This document shows positions 16,786-26,142 of a stretch of 64,000 nt of DNA, piece by piece; the first letter of the stretch is position 1; the number at the start of each line of letters is the position of its first letter. The DNA comes from Thermogemmatispora aurantia (GTDB lineage: Bacteria; Chloroflexota; Ktedonobacteria; Ktedonobacterales; Ktedonobacteraceae). The translations under genes were made by a program, and so were the position numbers. The stretch covers positions 62,001-126,000 of the forward strand of contig NZ_BKZV01000010.1 of NCBI RefSeq assembly GCF_008974285.1. Reading direction: 5' to 3'. The notes beneath the pieces were generated by a model that saw nothing but the letters and a program-made list of their open reading frames with translations, was not told the DNA's origin and made no database searches.

Positions 16786-17113
16786 ACAGAGACAGCAGGA
16801 AACTAGCGGGACCGGACGGGCCCGGCCTCACCGCGTAGGCGCCCCTGATCCTGCGGAAGCATGGTCATGTAAAACTGAAAACGTCTGTAGTGCGTCTCTG
16901 ATGGACACGTGGTGCGCAAAGGAGGCAGGTGGCGAGGAGGAGAGGGAACAACGAGGTGGTAGCGCGGTGAATAATGAGCTAAGCGAGCGTGGAAATGGGG
17001 AGAGAGCAAAGGAAGAGAGAGCCGGGGCAGGCGAGGAGAGTAGCAAGCAGACAGGAAAGTGAGCGCAGATGCGTGTCCCTAGCTAGCAATGCCGCCCGAT
17101 GAGGAGCTAGATC
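16786..17113 (+). other. Non-coding gap between ftsQ and ftsA
   Basis: 328 bases with no convincing gene. The second half is purine-rich on the + strand (runs of GAGGAG and GAGAG). I see no clear promoter. A short T-box-like string was considered and rejected. It may be an untranslated leader for ftsA. Confidence 0.5.
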
Positions 17114-18349
17114 GTGCAAGAGCGGGTGATCGTCGGAATCGACGTTGGAACAACAAAGGTCTGTGTTCTCGTTGGCGAACTTGATCGTGACGGGAAGCTG
17201 AACATTGTTGGCGTTGGCACCTGCCCTTCACAGGGCTTGCGGCGTGGGGTGGTGGTCAACATAGAGGAGACAGTCACCTCGATCGCTGCAGCAATCGACC
17301 GTGCCGAGCGCCTCTCCGGCAAGCATATCACCACGGCCTACGTGGGCATTGCCGGTAGCCATATCGAATCGGAGAACAGCAAAGGCTTCGTCGCTATCAC
17401 TCCGAGCCATCGCGATATCGTTCAGAATGATATTTGCCGGGCGATTGAAGTGGCGCGGGCGATTGCCATTCCGGCCAATCGCGAGATCATTCACGTCATT
17501 CCGCGCGGTTATGTTGTTGATGGGCAGGAGGGTATTAAAAATCCCATCGGCATGTCTGGCTTCCGCCTGGAGGTGGAGACGCATATCGTCACGGGCTCCG
17601 TCTCTTCAATCCATAATCTGATCAAATGCGTCCAAAAGGCTCATGTGGAGATTGAGGATCTGGTGCTGGAGCCGTTGGCCTCGGGGGAGGCGGTTCTGGC
17701 CGATGGCGAAACTGATCTGGGGGTGGTGCTCGTGGATGTGGGCGGTGGTACCACCGATATTGCCATCTACACCGACGGCGCCATCTGGCATACCGTCGTC
17801 TTGCCCATCGGTGGCAACCTGATCACAAGCGATATCGCGATCGGCCTGCGCCTGCCTTTCGCCGTCGCCGAAGAGCTGAAGGTAACCTACGGGCACTGTG
17901 ATCCTTCGGCTATCGACGATGATGATATGATCGATCTCGCGCAATTCATGCCAGATTGTAACGATCTTGTGCCGCGCAAGCTGCTGGCCGAGATCATCCA
18001 GGCGCGTGTTGAAGAACTCTTCGAGATGGTGCATGATGAGATTAAGAAGTCGGGCTACGATGGGCTGCTGCCCGCCGGCCTGGTGCTGACGGGTGGCACT
18101 GCCGAGCTTCCGGGCATCCTGGAGCTGGCCGGGCAGATCCTTGATCTGCCGGCGCGCATCGGCGTCCCTCTTGGCCTGCATGGCCTGGCCGACTCGATCT
18201 GTCGCCCAGCCTATGCGACCGCTGTCGGCTTGCTGCTCTGGGGCCTGACTCACTCGTCGCTAACCTACGACGAGGAGGAGGGGCAGCAGGCTGATCGCGG
18301 CACTATGCTGTCGCGCATCGGGCGCTGGCTACGTTCGTTTATTCCGTAA
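17114..18349 (+). CDS. ftsA: Cell division protein FtsA
   Basis: 411 residues, starting at a GTG behind GAGGAG. This actin-fold protein tethers FtsZ filaments to the membrane. Visible motifs are phosphate-1 (VGIDVGTTKVCVLVGEL), the family-typical AYVGIAGSHIESENSKGFVAI of the 1C subdomain, HVIPRGYVVDGQEGIKNPIGM, phosphate-2 (LVDVGGGTTDIAIY) and LTGGTAELPGILELA. The C-terminal end (LSRIGRWLRSFIP) is the expected amphipathic membrane-targeting helix. It is followed by ftsZ in the usual order. Confidence 0.96.
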   Translation: MQERVIVGIDVGTTKVCVLVGELDRDGKLNIVGVGTCPSQGLRRGVVVNIEETVTSIAAAIDRAERLSGKHITTAYVGIAGSHIESENSKGFVAITPSHRDIVQNDICRAIEVARAIAIPANREIIHVIPRGYVVDGQEGIKNPIGMSGFRLEVETHIVTGSVSSIHNLIKCVQKAHVEIEDLVLEPLASGEAVLADGETDLGVVLVDVGGGTTDIAIYTDGAIWHTVVLPIGGNLITSDIAIGLRLPFAVAEELKVTYGHCDPSAIDDDDMIDLAQFMPDCNDLVPRKLLAEIIQARVEELFEMVHDEIKKSGYDGLLPAGLVLTGGTAELPGILELAGQILDLPARIGVPLGLHGLADSICRPAYATAVGLLLWGLTHSSLTYDEEEGQQADRGTMLSRIGRWLRSFIP

Positions 18350-18531
18350 GTCTTGGGAGCCTGTGAAAGGAGACGAGACCCGGGCCGCGCATCCGGTCCG
18401 ACCAGCCTGGCTCTGGTCAGGGACGGTCGGGGACTGGGGCGAAGGCTGGGGCGCAAGTGGAGAGAGGGAGGAAATGCGCGGTGAGCGGAGCGAGAGAACT
18501 TGTGACAGGCTCGAAAGGGGGCCACGAATAT

Positions 18532-19995
18532 ATGGGATCAATGGGACAACATCAGGTTGAAGGCTTCGCCCAGATCCGTGTGATCGGGGTGGGAGGCGGC
18601 GGCAGCAACGCGGTCAATCGCATGATTCAGGCCAATATGGTGGGTATCGAGTTCATCGCTGTCAATACCGATGCTCAGGCCCTGCTGTTGACGCAAGCCC
18701 CGAAGCATATCCGTATCGGCGATAAGCTGACCCGTGGCCTCGGTGCAGGAGGGAATCCTAGCGTGGGGGCCAAGGCAGCAGAGGAGAGCGCCGAGGAGCT
18801 GTATGAGGCGCTGAAAGGCTCCGACATGGTTTTCATTACCGCCGGCATGGGCGGCGGTACCGGCACCGGCGCCAGCCCCATTGTGGCACAGATCGCCCGC
18901 GAGGTCGGGGCGCTCACAGTGGGCGTGGTGACCCGTCCTTTTAGCTTCGAGGGTAAGAAGCGTCAGCAGACGGCTGAGGAGGGCATTGCCAATCTGAAAC
19001 AGCATGTGGATACACTGATTACGGTGCCCAACGACCGCCTGTTGCAGATTGCTGACAAGCGCACGCCGCTCTCGGAAGCGTTCCGCCTGGCCGATGATGT
19101 GCTGCGCCAGGGTATTCAGGGAATCAGCGACCTGATTACCGTGCCCGGGCTGATTAATCTGGATTTTGCCGATGTGAAGACGATTATGTCCGCCGCTGGC
19201 TCGGCTTTGATGGCGATCGGCGAGGCGAGCGGCGAAACACGCGCGATCGATGCCGCTCAGATGGCGATCGCCAGCCCGCTGCTCGACATCGACATTAGTG
19301 GCGCACGCGGCGTGCTCTTCAATATCACCGGGGGCACCGATCTGACGCTCTTCGAGGTACAGGAGGCCGCCGATGTGATCAGCCGCGCGGCCCATCCCGA
19401 GGCAAATATTATCTTCGGAGCGGTGCAAGATCCAGCCTACGATGGGCGCATCAAGATTACGGTGATTGCTACTGGCTTTGATACGGTGCGCAGTCAGTCA
19501 CCTGCCGGCACAGGCCGCCTGGAGTACAATCGGAGCATTTTCTACCAGCCCGCAGGCCTTGGGAGCAATGGGGTCTCGGGAGGAGGCTCCCCTTTGCGCC
19601 AGCCAGCGCCGGCGGCTTCACACAGCTCATCTCAGGGCTATACGGGCTACACACCGCTGCCGGCCACGCCTCCGCTCAATATCGCCAACGCCCCAACCGG
19701 TCCCGGGCCACTGGCCGCGGAACATGCACGCTCCCAGCGAAGCCGCGAGCTGGCCGCGGAACTGCACGGAGATGCCTACGGCGAGGGCTTCGATGGCGAG
19801 GATGAGGAGCTGGAGACGCCTGCTCATGGCCACCTGCCGGTCCCCGAGCCGGAAGCTCGACCGCTGCAGCGCCCCGAGCAGCGACCGCAGCGCCAGATTC
19901 GGCGCCTCGATCCAAAGATCTCCGACCTGCCACGCGGCAATCGTGGGCCGGCGAGCGATGTGATCGATATTCCGGCTTTCCTGCGGAAACGCTGA
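18532..19995 (+). CDS. ftsZ: Cell division GTPase FtsZ
   Basis: 487 residues from the ATG at 18532; the ATG at 18541 is nearly equivalent. FtsZ polymerises with GTP into the Z-ring. It has the N-terminal IRVIGVGGGGSNAVNRM, the tubulin signature GGGTGTG, the T7-loop region (LINLDFADVKTIM) and the second domain. A ~140-residue disordered linker rich in Pro, Gln and Glu leads to the conserved C-terminal peptide DVIDIPAFLRKR, which binds FtsA and other partners. The long linker explains the larger size (typically 350-400). It is last in the cluster, followed by a hairpin. Confidence 0.97.
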   Translation: MGSMGQHQVEGFAQIRVIGVGGGGSNAVNRMIQANMVGIEFIAVNTDAQALLLTQAPKHIRIGDKLTRGLGAGGNPSVGAKAAEESAEELYEALKGSDMVFITAGMGGGTGTGASPIVAQIAREVGALTVGVVTRPFSFEGKKRQQTAEEGIANLKQHVDTLITVPNDRLLQIADKRTPLSEAFRLADDVLRQGIQGISDLITVPGLINLDFADVKTIMSAAGSALMAIGEASGETRAIDAAQMAIASPLLDIDISGARGVLFNITGGTDLTLFEVQEAADVISRAAHPEANIIFGAVQDPAYDGRIKITVIATGFDTVRSQSPAGTGRLEYNRSIFYQPAGLGSNGVSGGGSPLRQPAPAASHSSSQGYTGYTPLPATPPLNIANAPTGPGPLAAEHARSQRSRELAAELHGDAYGEGFDGEDEELETPAHGHLPVPEPEARPLQRPEQRPQRQIRRLDPKISDLPRGNRGPASDVIDIPAFLRKR

Positions 19996-20038
19996 CCAGG
20001 CCTGGCTGCCGCTCCCAGGTGGAGCCACCACAGCCTGT

Positions 20039-20064
20039 GCGGGAGCAGTTGCAGCTGCTCCCGC
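20039..20064 (+). terminator. Hairpin terminator after ftsZ
   Basis: A perfect 10-bp stem, arms 20039-20048 and 20055-20064 (GCGGGAGCAG and its complement), with a 6-nt loop, 44 bp after the ftsZ stop. A weak T-rich stretch (CTTTTATCC) lies about 26 bp downstream. Confidence 0.65.
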
Positions 20065-20523
20065 CTTGGCTTGCTTCACCTTTTATCCTCAAGAAATATC
20101 TTTCTTCTCACTTATTTCATAGATCTCCTCAAAAAACGCCGCTCTTATACATTCCTCACCGGGCGTATTCCTGCGCGTTTGCTGACAAACTCGGACCGCT
20201 GATTGGCAACTCTGGCCAGATCTCTCTTGGGCACTTGCAAATTGTAGTAGATATTTGTAGTAGATAGGTGATAACGAGAAGAAGGTGCTCTTAGTGATTA
20301 GCTTGAGGAGCGAAGTGTGTTTCTTAGGCTGGGGCCCGAGATGGTTTTTCACTATAGAACCAATGCCTGTCGGGATGGCTGTATAGGGAGAGGAAATCAA
20401 TTGGCAAAGATATCTAATGTAGTTGATACGCTAATGGTTGACATAATTGCTGATTTCTAACACAATATAAGCAGATAGCCTCTGTCTTTAGACTGAAACG
20501 ACAGAGAGTGAGACGGACATCAA
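20065..20523 (+). other. AT-rich gap before the accessory block
   Basis: About 460 bases with much lower GC than the flanks and no supported gene. A promoter sits near its end. The drop in GC, together with the unusual downstream genes, suggests the edge of an acquired region. Confidence 0.5.
20438..20466 (+). promoter_or_regulatory. Promoter of the accessory block
   Basis: A perfect TTGACA -35 lies at 20438-20443, then a 17-bp spacer and CACAAT at 20461-20466 as the -10. Transcription would start near 20473. That puts a very short reading frame (20524) and then the SIR2-like gene (20791) downstream. Confidence 0.6.
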
Positions 20524-20625
20524 GTGAGCCGATCCGAACAATCCTGCCTGCTCAAGGTGAATCTGGCGCGCCTGACAGATGCCGAAGAACGCCGATCTGC
20601 TGAGTTGGAGGAGCAAGCCTGCTAG
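20524..20625 (+). CDS. Possible 33-residue small protein or peptide
   Basis: GTG start and TAG stop; it encodes MSRSEQSCLLKVN at the N-terminus and ends ELEEQAC. It would be the first reading frame after the promoter. Two cysteines (positions 8 and 33) and a charged, helical middle are compatible with a peptide substrate for the radical SAM maturase further down. The ribosome-binding site is weak, and such a short frame can arise by chance. Confidence 0.25.
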   Translation: MSRSEQSCLLKVNLARLTDAEERRSAELEEQAC

Positions 20626-20790
20626 AGCGGTGCTGAGCGAGCGGGCGAAGCGAAGGGCAGGGGATCTAGAGGGGATCCAGTCGAGGTTGGAGTGTTCCTG
20701 CTCCTGAGCGCATTTGATGGTGGAAAGGGCTGGATCGGTCCATATATTGGCAAGCAGGTACTCTGAGAAGGCAGAGGGAGAAAGAAGATC

Positions 20791-21855
20791 ATGCCCCGAC
20801 GAGATTCCACTGAGTCTAGCATCCCTGAGATCGCCAAGCTGCTAGACATTCGCAAGCAAGGTGGCTCCGGGATTGTGCTTGTGCTGGGGGCGCGGGCTGG
20901 TGCCTTTTACCGCCTGAGTTCGACCTTTCAAGAGATGATCATGGGCTTCAGCGAGCGCAGTCTGCAAGGCCTGAGCAGGTCCGCTGCCTTTGACGAATGC
21001 TACCGCGTCTTAAACGAGCACTCTTTTAGTGAACGCGATCTGGATTCTATCTTCCAGGCGGCCTTGCGTGATGTTACAGTCACTGATGCTGACCTTTGCT
21101 TGGCAGATCTGGTCAAGGAGGAGTATTTTAGCGAAATTATCACCACGAATATCGACGATCTACTTGAGCAAGCCTTCAACCAGGCGGGAGTCAGGGAGGG
21201 GCAGCACTATGAGGTCTTCATCCCGGGACGGAGCTATGAGCAGCGTTTGCAGCATCCTGAGCGACGGCTCTGCCGCGTGATCAAGGTCTTCGGGGACCTG
21301 GTGGCTCGCGTCTATGATGCCAGGCGTCAGCGTTCCTATCTCGATCGGCAGGCCAGGCTCAAGGAGCATCTCCAGCAGGTGCTGGAGAGCGACATCCTCG
21401 TCATCGGCCTTGATCCTGTCTGGGATGCTGAGCTGATCGATCTGATCCCTCTTGATGGGGGACAGAGCTCAACCTGGTTTGTCGATGAAGATGCGCCGCC
21501 TGCAGAGTCGCGCCTTGCCCGTGTCTTCAACGCTCGCCAGGCTCTCTATCTCACTGGCTGGGATGGGCACTATGATAACTTTCTGAAGGCGCTCTTCTGG
21601 CATCTGAAATCGTCGATGCCAACTAATATAAGAAACTTCTTTGATATTCTTAGCGAATTGCGTAAAATAAATAGTGAATATAAAATTTCGCAGAGAGAGA
21701 GACGCGAGACACAAGAGATGCTCCAGACTACCCTGATGCAACTCAGCTCGCTTCAGCAGCAAACAGAGCAGTGTTTTCAGCTAGTCACCTCTGAGCTGTC
21801 CATGCTAAGGGAGCAGTTAGGTTCGTTGCAGCGGCTGCTTCTTCGGGAAGACTAG
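20791..21855 (+). CDS. SIR2-like domain protein with C-terminal coiled coil
   Basis: 354 residues. Residues about 10-270 follow a SIR2-like Rossmann plan: IVLVLGARAGAF (29-39) at the usual GAG loop, EIITTNIDDLLEQAF (115-129) matching the TTN-D motif, VIKVFGDL (163-170) where sirtuins have their catalytic LHGD, and DILVIGLDP (201-209). The catalytic histidine position appears to be Phe167, so NAD hydrolysis is doubtful while nucleotide binding remains possible. Residues about 290-350 form a coiled coil. It lies 39 bp before a STAND ATPase gene. A paralogous N-terminal domain occurs in the protein at 27824. SIR2-like domains are common effectors or sensors of anti-phage systems. Confidence 0.65.
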   Translation: MPRRDSTESSIPEIAKLLDIRKQGGSGIVLVLGARAGAFYRLSSTFQEMIMGFSERSLQGLSRSAAFDECYRVLNEHSFSERDLDSIFQAALRDVTVTDADLCLADLVKEEYFSEIITTNIDDLLEQAFNQAGVREGQHYEVFIPGRSYEQRLQHPERRLCRVIKVFGDLVARVYDARRQRSYLDRQARLKEHLQQVLESDILVIGLDPVWDAELIDLIPLDGGQSSTWFVDEDAPPAESRLARVFNARQALYLTGWDGHYDNFLKALFWHLKSSMPTNIRNFFDILSELRKINSEYKISQRERRETQEMLQTTLMQLSSLQQQTEQCFQLVTSELSMLREQLGSLQRLLLRED

Positions 21856-21894
21856 TCTTTTCACTGTAGCGCATAGTGATTCTGGAGATCTGGC

Positions 21895-23220
21895 ATGGAA
21901 GGCGAACTGTTTGTGAACCGAGAATTCGAGTTACATCTCATTGACGAGGCGCTGCGGACATTGCAAGACCGGCAGCGGCTCTTGCGGACGCCTGTTGTGG
22001 AGCTGTGCGGAGTGCGTGGCATCGGTAAAACGGCACTGCTCCGTCAGGTTCAGCAACGCTGTCAAGCGACGGATGTGCCGTTTATTTGGGCTGAAGCCGG
22101 GCGAGGGGAGAGTCTGCTGGAGCACCAAATCGTCGAGCAAGTGCAGCGCTATCGGGTTAACCTGAGCAGGGCAGAAATGGACAGCTCAGAGATGCTTGGT
22201 CCTGGGCTGCAGCGGGCGGTGGAGGCCTTGCGTCTCCTTGCCCAGCGAGGGCGGGCTGTCTTGCTAGTTGATGCGGTGGATGCCGGTAATGAGCGCCAGG
22301 TGCGCTGGCTGGAAGCCCTGCTGCGCGAGCTTTTGCAGGAGTATACGCTCTTCGTGGTCTTAGCTACTCCGCGTCTGGTCTCCTTTGAACAGGAGCGCTC
22401 CGTGGCGCGAAAGATAACGGTTCTGGAACTCGGGCCCCTTGATCGTCCAAGCTGTGAAGTCTATTTACAGAAGGTAGGCTTGCCACTAGAGGCCGAGGTG
22501 CGAGAGCTGATTTTCTCCTGGACGCGGGGCTATCCTCTGGCGATGGAGGTTCTCACCGAGGCCATCCGTGGCGGTCTTGATCCTCGCCAGCCCGCTGATC
22601 GCCTCCAGTTGCTCCAGCTCTTGATTGAGCGAGTCGTTCGTCAGGGAGTTCTGCACAAGCTGCCGGCGGAGGAGCGTTCCGCCTATGAAAGACTCTTACG
22701 TCTGCTCTCGGTGCCTCGCCGTTTCAATCTTCTCATGTTGCAAGAACTGATTGAACAGTTTGCTCCTGAGTGGGCGCGTGAAAGCCCTTTGGCCTATTTC
22801 TTTTTGCCTCGTGAGCTGAGCGACAGGACAGAGGTCGTGCGCTGGCACCTGGACCGTGCCGGCTACGCGGTTGAGGGGCCGGTGCGCTGGCTCTTCTTGC
22901 TGGCCTTACAGACCGAGCAGCCTGAGCAGTTTACCTTGCTCCACCGCTGGCTGGCTACCTTTAACCAGCGCTTGGCTGGGCGCGTCAATGGCTCCGATCG
23001 TATCCGTTATTTGCGCGAATGGCTCTATCATAGTGCTTTCAGCCTGGAACCTGCGGCGCTGGCTGAGGAAATCCGGGAGCTACTGGCGACCCTGTCTTGG
23101 GAGACCGCTGAGGCTCGCGTGCAATTTGTGGAAGAGGTTCGTCAAGACCAAGAGCTGCTAGAGGCCCTGGGGCAACATGCTCAGGACATGCTGACAGGGC
23201 TGCAAGCCCTCGAACACTAG
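21895..23220 (+). CDS. STAND-type ATPase without repeat domain
   Basis: 441 residues. It has a P-loop with Walker A GVRGIGKT (39-46), Walker B AVLLVDAVDA (121-130), a sensor strand ending in FVVLATPR (153-160), and a GYPLAM motif (about 212-217) like the GLPLA of STAND/NB-ARC ATPases. A helical C-terminal half follows. STAND ATPases are switch proteins that oligomerise when triggered. Here the C-terminal sensor repeats are missing, so it may work with the longer ATPase 18 bp downstream. GGAGATCTGGC precedes the ATG. No family name can be given. Confidence 0.75.
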   Translation: MEGELFVNREFELHLIDEALRTLQDRQRLLRTPVVELCGVRGIGKTALLRQVQQRCQATDVPFIWAEAGRGESLLEHQIVEQVQRYRVNLSRAEMDSSEMLGPGLQRAVEALRLLAQRGRAVLLVDAVDAGNERQVRWLEALLRELLQEYTLFVVLATPRLVSFEQERSVARKITVLELGPLDRPSCEVYLQKVGLPLEAEVRELIFSWTRGYPLAMEVLTEAIRGGLDPRQPADRLQLLQLLIERVVRQGVLHKLPAEERSAYERLLRLLSVPRRFNLLMLQELIEQFAPEWARESPLAYFFLPRELSDRTEVVRWHLDRAGYAVEGPVRWLFLLALQTEQPEQFTLLHRWLATFNQRLAGRVNGSDRIRYLREWLYHSAFSLEPAALAEEIRELLATLSWETAEARVQFVEEVRQDQELLEALGQHAQDMLTGLQALEH

Positions 23221-23237
23221 GGTGAGGGAATCATACT

Positions 23238-25979
23238 ATGGAACGCCTAGGGGTACCCGAGACTTTTCTCGGGCGAGATCGTGAGCTTTCTCTCTTTCTG
23301 GACTGGCTGGCGAACATCCAGCCCGATGCTCCCTGGATTCTCTCTGTTCATGATGCCGAGCCGGACCCCGCTCGTCGGGGCGGCATTGGGAAGACCTGGT
23401 TCCTCCGTGCCTGTGTCTCGCTGGCGCGACAGCGCTTTCCCCATCTGGCCGTTGTCCAGGTGGATTTCTTCCGTGTCGCCGATCGTGATCGCCTGGTGAT
23501 CGCCCGCCGCGTCGTTGAACGTCTCCAAGCGGCTTATCCGCACTGGCAGGCGCGGGCTTTCGCTGAGACTCTGGAAAGCTTTGCCTCCCAGGGCTATCTC
23601 AGCAGTCTCTACCCGGAGAAAGATGTGGCAGATATCCGCATTCGTGATAGCCTCTCAGAGGCTTTGGCTCGCGATGTACAGGAATTGCTGCCATACTTGC
23701 CTGAGAAGGAGCTGCAGCTCTTGCTCGTCTTTGATACCTTTGAACTGGTCGAGCGCAGTCCCCAGGTAGCGGTCTTGGGCCTGGGACAGCTCTTCCCCGA
23801 GCGCTATGGCCTGCCCCATGTCAAAGTGCTCCTGGCGGGGCGCAATCCGCTGGATTGGCAGCATCCAACATGGCATGGGCGTGAGAAGGAGGTGCTGGAG
23901 CTGGCGCTGCCTCCTTTCTCGCCTGCTGAGGTGCGCCTCTATCTGGCGCGCGAGCTGGCTGAGCTGCCCGATTCGGCAGACGCAGGAGAAGCCAACGAGG
24001 CAGCCGCCGACTCAGAAGCTCCTGTTCTAGCGGCAGAGCGCCAGGCTCGTTCTATTGAGCGTCTCTATGAGCTGACGGCGGGTCGCCCTATTTTGGTCGG
24101 ACTGGCCTGTGATCTGCTGGCAAGGCGCCTGCTCACGCTGGATGAATTGGTGGCCTTCCCCCAAGGGCGCTTTGAGGAGCAGCTTGTGGTGCGCATCAAC
24201 GATTTGGAGCGCCCGCTCAACTGGCTGATTCTGGTGCTGGCTCATGTCTATCATCGGTTGTCTGCTCCACTTCTCTCCTGGCTGCTGACCCAGGTCAGGC
24301 TAACGGAGGCCGGAGAGCAGGTTTCTGTTGAGGAGTGGCTGGCAGCTCTGCGGCAGCTCTCGTTCGTGCGCGCTGCTGGCGAGGGGGATGAGCTGGCACT
24401 GCACGATGAGATGCGCCGGCTGGTGGTGCACTATTGCTGGGAGCGTCAAGACCCCGATCGGCGTTTCCGCCGCGAGCTCAGCCGGGCCGTGATCAGCTAC
24501 TATGAACAGCAGAACGAGCAAGCGCTCTCGGAACAGGAATGGCAGGCCAGTCGTGTGGAACTGCTCGCTCACTGGCTGACGATGGATGTGGAGGAGGGCC
24601 TGCGGCGCTTTCAGCGGCTCTTTGGACCCGCCACGGTCGGCTGGCGCAGCGGCTTTGCCCGCACGCTGCTGGAGACGGTGCGCGACTATGAGCCGACCTT
24701 GACGCCTGCCCAGCGCTGGCAGCTCCGGCTCTGGGAGGCCCAGCTGCTGCGCATTGAAGAACAGCCTCACCTGGCGCAAGCGCTGCTAGAACGGTTGCAG
24801 CAGGAAGCGGACCCCTCCTGGCTGGCCAGCCAGGAGGAGGCTCTCTCCTATGAGTTCGCGCGCTGTGCCCTGCAGCAACAGCAGTTGCTGCAGACGATTC
24901 ACTATTACGAACAGTGTCTGGACCTGGCCCAGCGTCGGGGTGATGAGGAGGAGGCCAGTACGCTGCAGGGCCAGCTGGGTTACGTCTATCGCCGGCTGGG
25001 GCAGTGGGACGAGGCGCTGCGCTGCTATCGCGCCTCGTTAGCCTATTATCAGCAGCGGGGGAGTCGGGCCTGGTATGCGAACCTGCTCAATAGCATCGGG
25101 CAGGTCTACCGCCTGCAGGGACGCATCGAGGAGGCCCTGCGCTATTGCCTGCTGGGCCTGCGGGTGCGAGAGGAGCTGTGGAGCCAGGGCAAGCTGGACG
25201 AACGGGCGATCGGCCTCTCCCATAGCACGCTGGCGCTCATCTATCTGGAGAGCGGCGAGCTGCTGCAGGCCGAGCGGCACTTTCGCCACGCCTTCGAGTG
25301 CTATGCCCATGTGGGCTATCGCACAGGGCTGGCAGCCACCTATAACCGCCTGGGGCAGGTGGCGCTGCTCAAAGGGCAGCTGGAGGAGGCCAATACCTGG
25401 TTCAAGCAGGCCGAGGCGCTGGTGACCGGCTTCGATGAGGAGGTCTTCATCAACAGCCAGTACTACCAGGGGCGAGTCGCGGCGGAGCAAGGACACTGGC
25501 AGGAGGCGCTCACGCACTGGCAGTGCGCCTGTGAGCATGCGCGTCACTTGCAAGATCGCTATCAGCTGGTGACCAGCCTCTGCGACCTGGTGGAGGCGCT
25601 TTCCCACCTGGGACGACACGAGGAGGCGCAGGCCGCCTGGAGGGAGGCGCGCACGATCGCTGAGGAGGAGGGCTATTGTCTGCTGCTGGGACGGGGCGAG
25701 GAAGTGCTGGGCGACCTGGCCTTGGCGGAGAAGCGTGTCGAGGAGGCCTTCCAGCATTATGTGGACAGTTGTGCCTGGATGACTCACCATAATTTTCTGG
25801 AATATCACAAGGCGCAACGACGCTTGGTAGGGCGGCTGCTCTCTCTCCCCCTGGAAAAGGTCCCTCCGACTGCGCATCTGGTGAGTGAAAGCTGGCGTCA
25901 GCGCGGCCTGGCAGAACCGTATCCAGAACTGTACCAGGCCTGCGAGGAAATTGCTCAACTCCTAAGCATCCCAGGTTAG
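23238..25979 (+). CDS. STAND-type ATPase with TPR repeats
   Basis: 913 residues, NLR-like in plan. The N-terminus carries FLGRDRELSLF and Walker A GGIGKTWF (48-55); Walker B is QLLLVFDTFE (160-169), a sensor strand KVLLAGRNP (196-204) follows, and GRPILVGLA is the GLPLA-like motif. A probable winged-helix region comes next. From about residue 500 to 880 there are repeated TPR-like helix pairs (for example LGYVYRRLGQWDEALRCYRA and LGQVALLKGQLEEANTWFKQ). The repeats would sense a ligand or bind a partner. It is co-directional with the shorter ATPase 18 bp upstream. It could also be a transcriptional or developmental regulator, but no DNA-binding effector domain is seen. Confidence 0.78.
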   Translation: MERLGVPETFLGRDRELSLFLDWLANIQPDAPWILSVHDAEPDPARRGGIGKTWFLRACVSLARQRFPHLAVVQVDFFRVADRDRLVIARRVVERLQAAYPHWQARAFAETLESFASQGYLSSLYPEKDVADIRIRDSLSEALARDVQELLPYLPEKELQLLLVFDTFELVERSPQVAVLGLGQLFPERYGLPHVKVLLAGRNPLDWQHPTWHGREKEVLELALPPFSPAEVRLYLARELAELPDSADAGEANEAAADSEAPVLAAERQARSIERLYELTAGRPILVGLACDLLARRLLTLDELVAFPQGRFEEQLVVRINDLERPLNWLILVLAHVYHRLSAPLLSWLLTQVRLTEAGEQVSVEEWLAALRQLSFVRAAGEGDELALHDEMRRLVVHYCWERQDPDRRFRRELSRAVISYYEQQNEQALSEQEWQASRVELLAHWLTMDVEEGLRRFQRLFGPATVGWRSGFARTLLETVRDYEPTLTPAQRWQLRLWEAQLLRIEEQPHLAQALLERLQQEADPSWLASQEEALSYEFARCALQQQQLLQTIHYYEQCLDLAQRRGDEEEASTLQGQLGYVYRRLGQWDEALRCYRASLAYYQQRGSRAWYANLLNSIGQVYRLQGRIEEALRYCLLGLRVREELWSQGKLDERAIGLSHSTLALIYLESGELLQAERHFRHAFECYAHVGYRTGLAATYNRLGQVALLKGQLEEANTWFKQAEALVTGFDEEVFINSQYYQGRVAAEQGHWQEALTHWQCACEHARHLQDRYQLVTSLCDLVEALSHLGRHEEAQAAWREARTIAEEEGYCLLLGRGEEVLGDLALAEKRVEEAFQHYVDSCAWMTHHNFLEYHKAQRRLVGRLLSLPLEKVPPTAHLVSESWRQRGLAEPYPELYQACEEIAQLLSIPG

Positions 25980-26142
25980 CTGCTGACCTTCCGGCGCAGA
26001 AGGGGCCAGTCTCGTCTGCTTGGACCCAGGTTCTTCGGACCCTGGAAGTCTGGGGCCGTCGCTACTTATGGTCTTGTAGTGCGATCCGTCTGGTTGCCAC
26101 TAGCTAGCGCTCAGTTCTTTTCTGTAGGGGTGACAGGTACGA

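Noticed and set aside
16954..16966. AGGTGGTAGCGCG, similar to the T-box antiterminator motif AGGGTGGNACCGCG
   Set aside because: It has two or more mismatches in the conserved part. No stem I, specifier loop or terminator was found, and ftsA is not a known T-box target.
20630..20707. 25-residue frame ending in ECSCS as a second peptide gene
   Set aside because: GTG start without a ribosome-binding site, too short to judge, and expected by chance in this composition.
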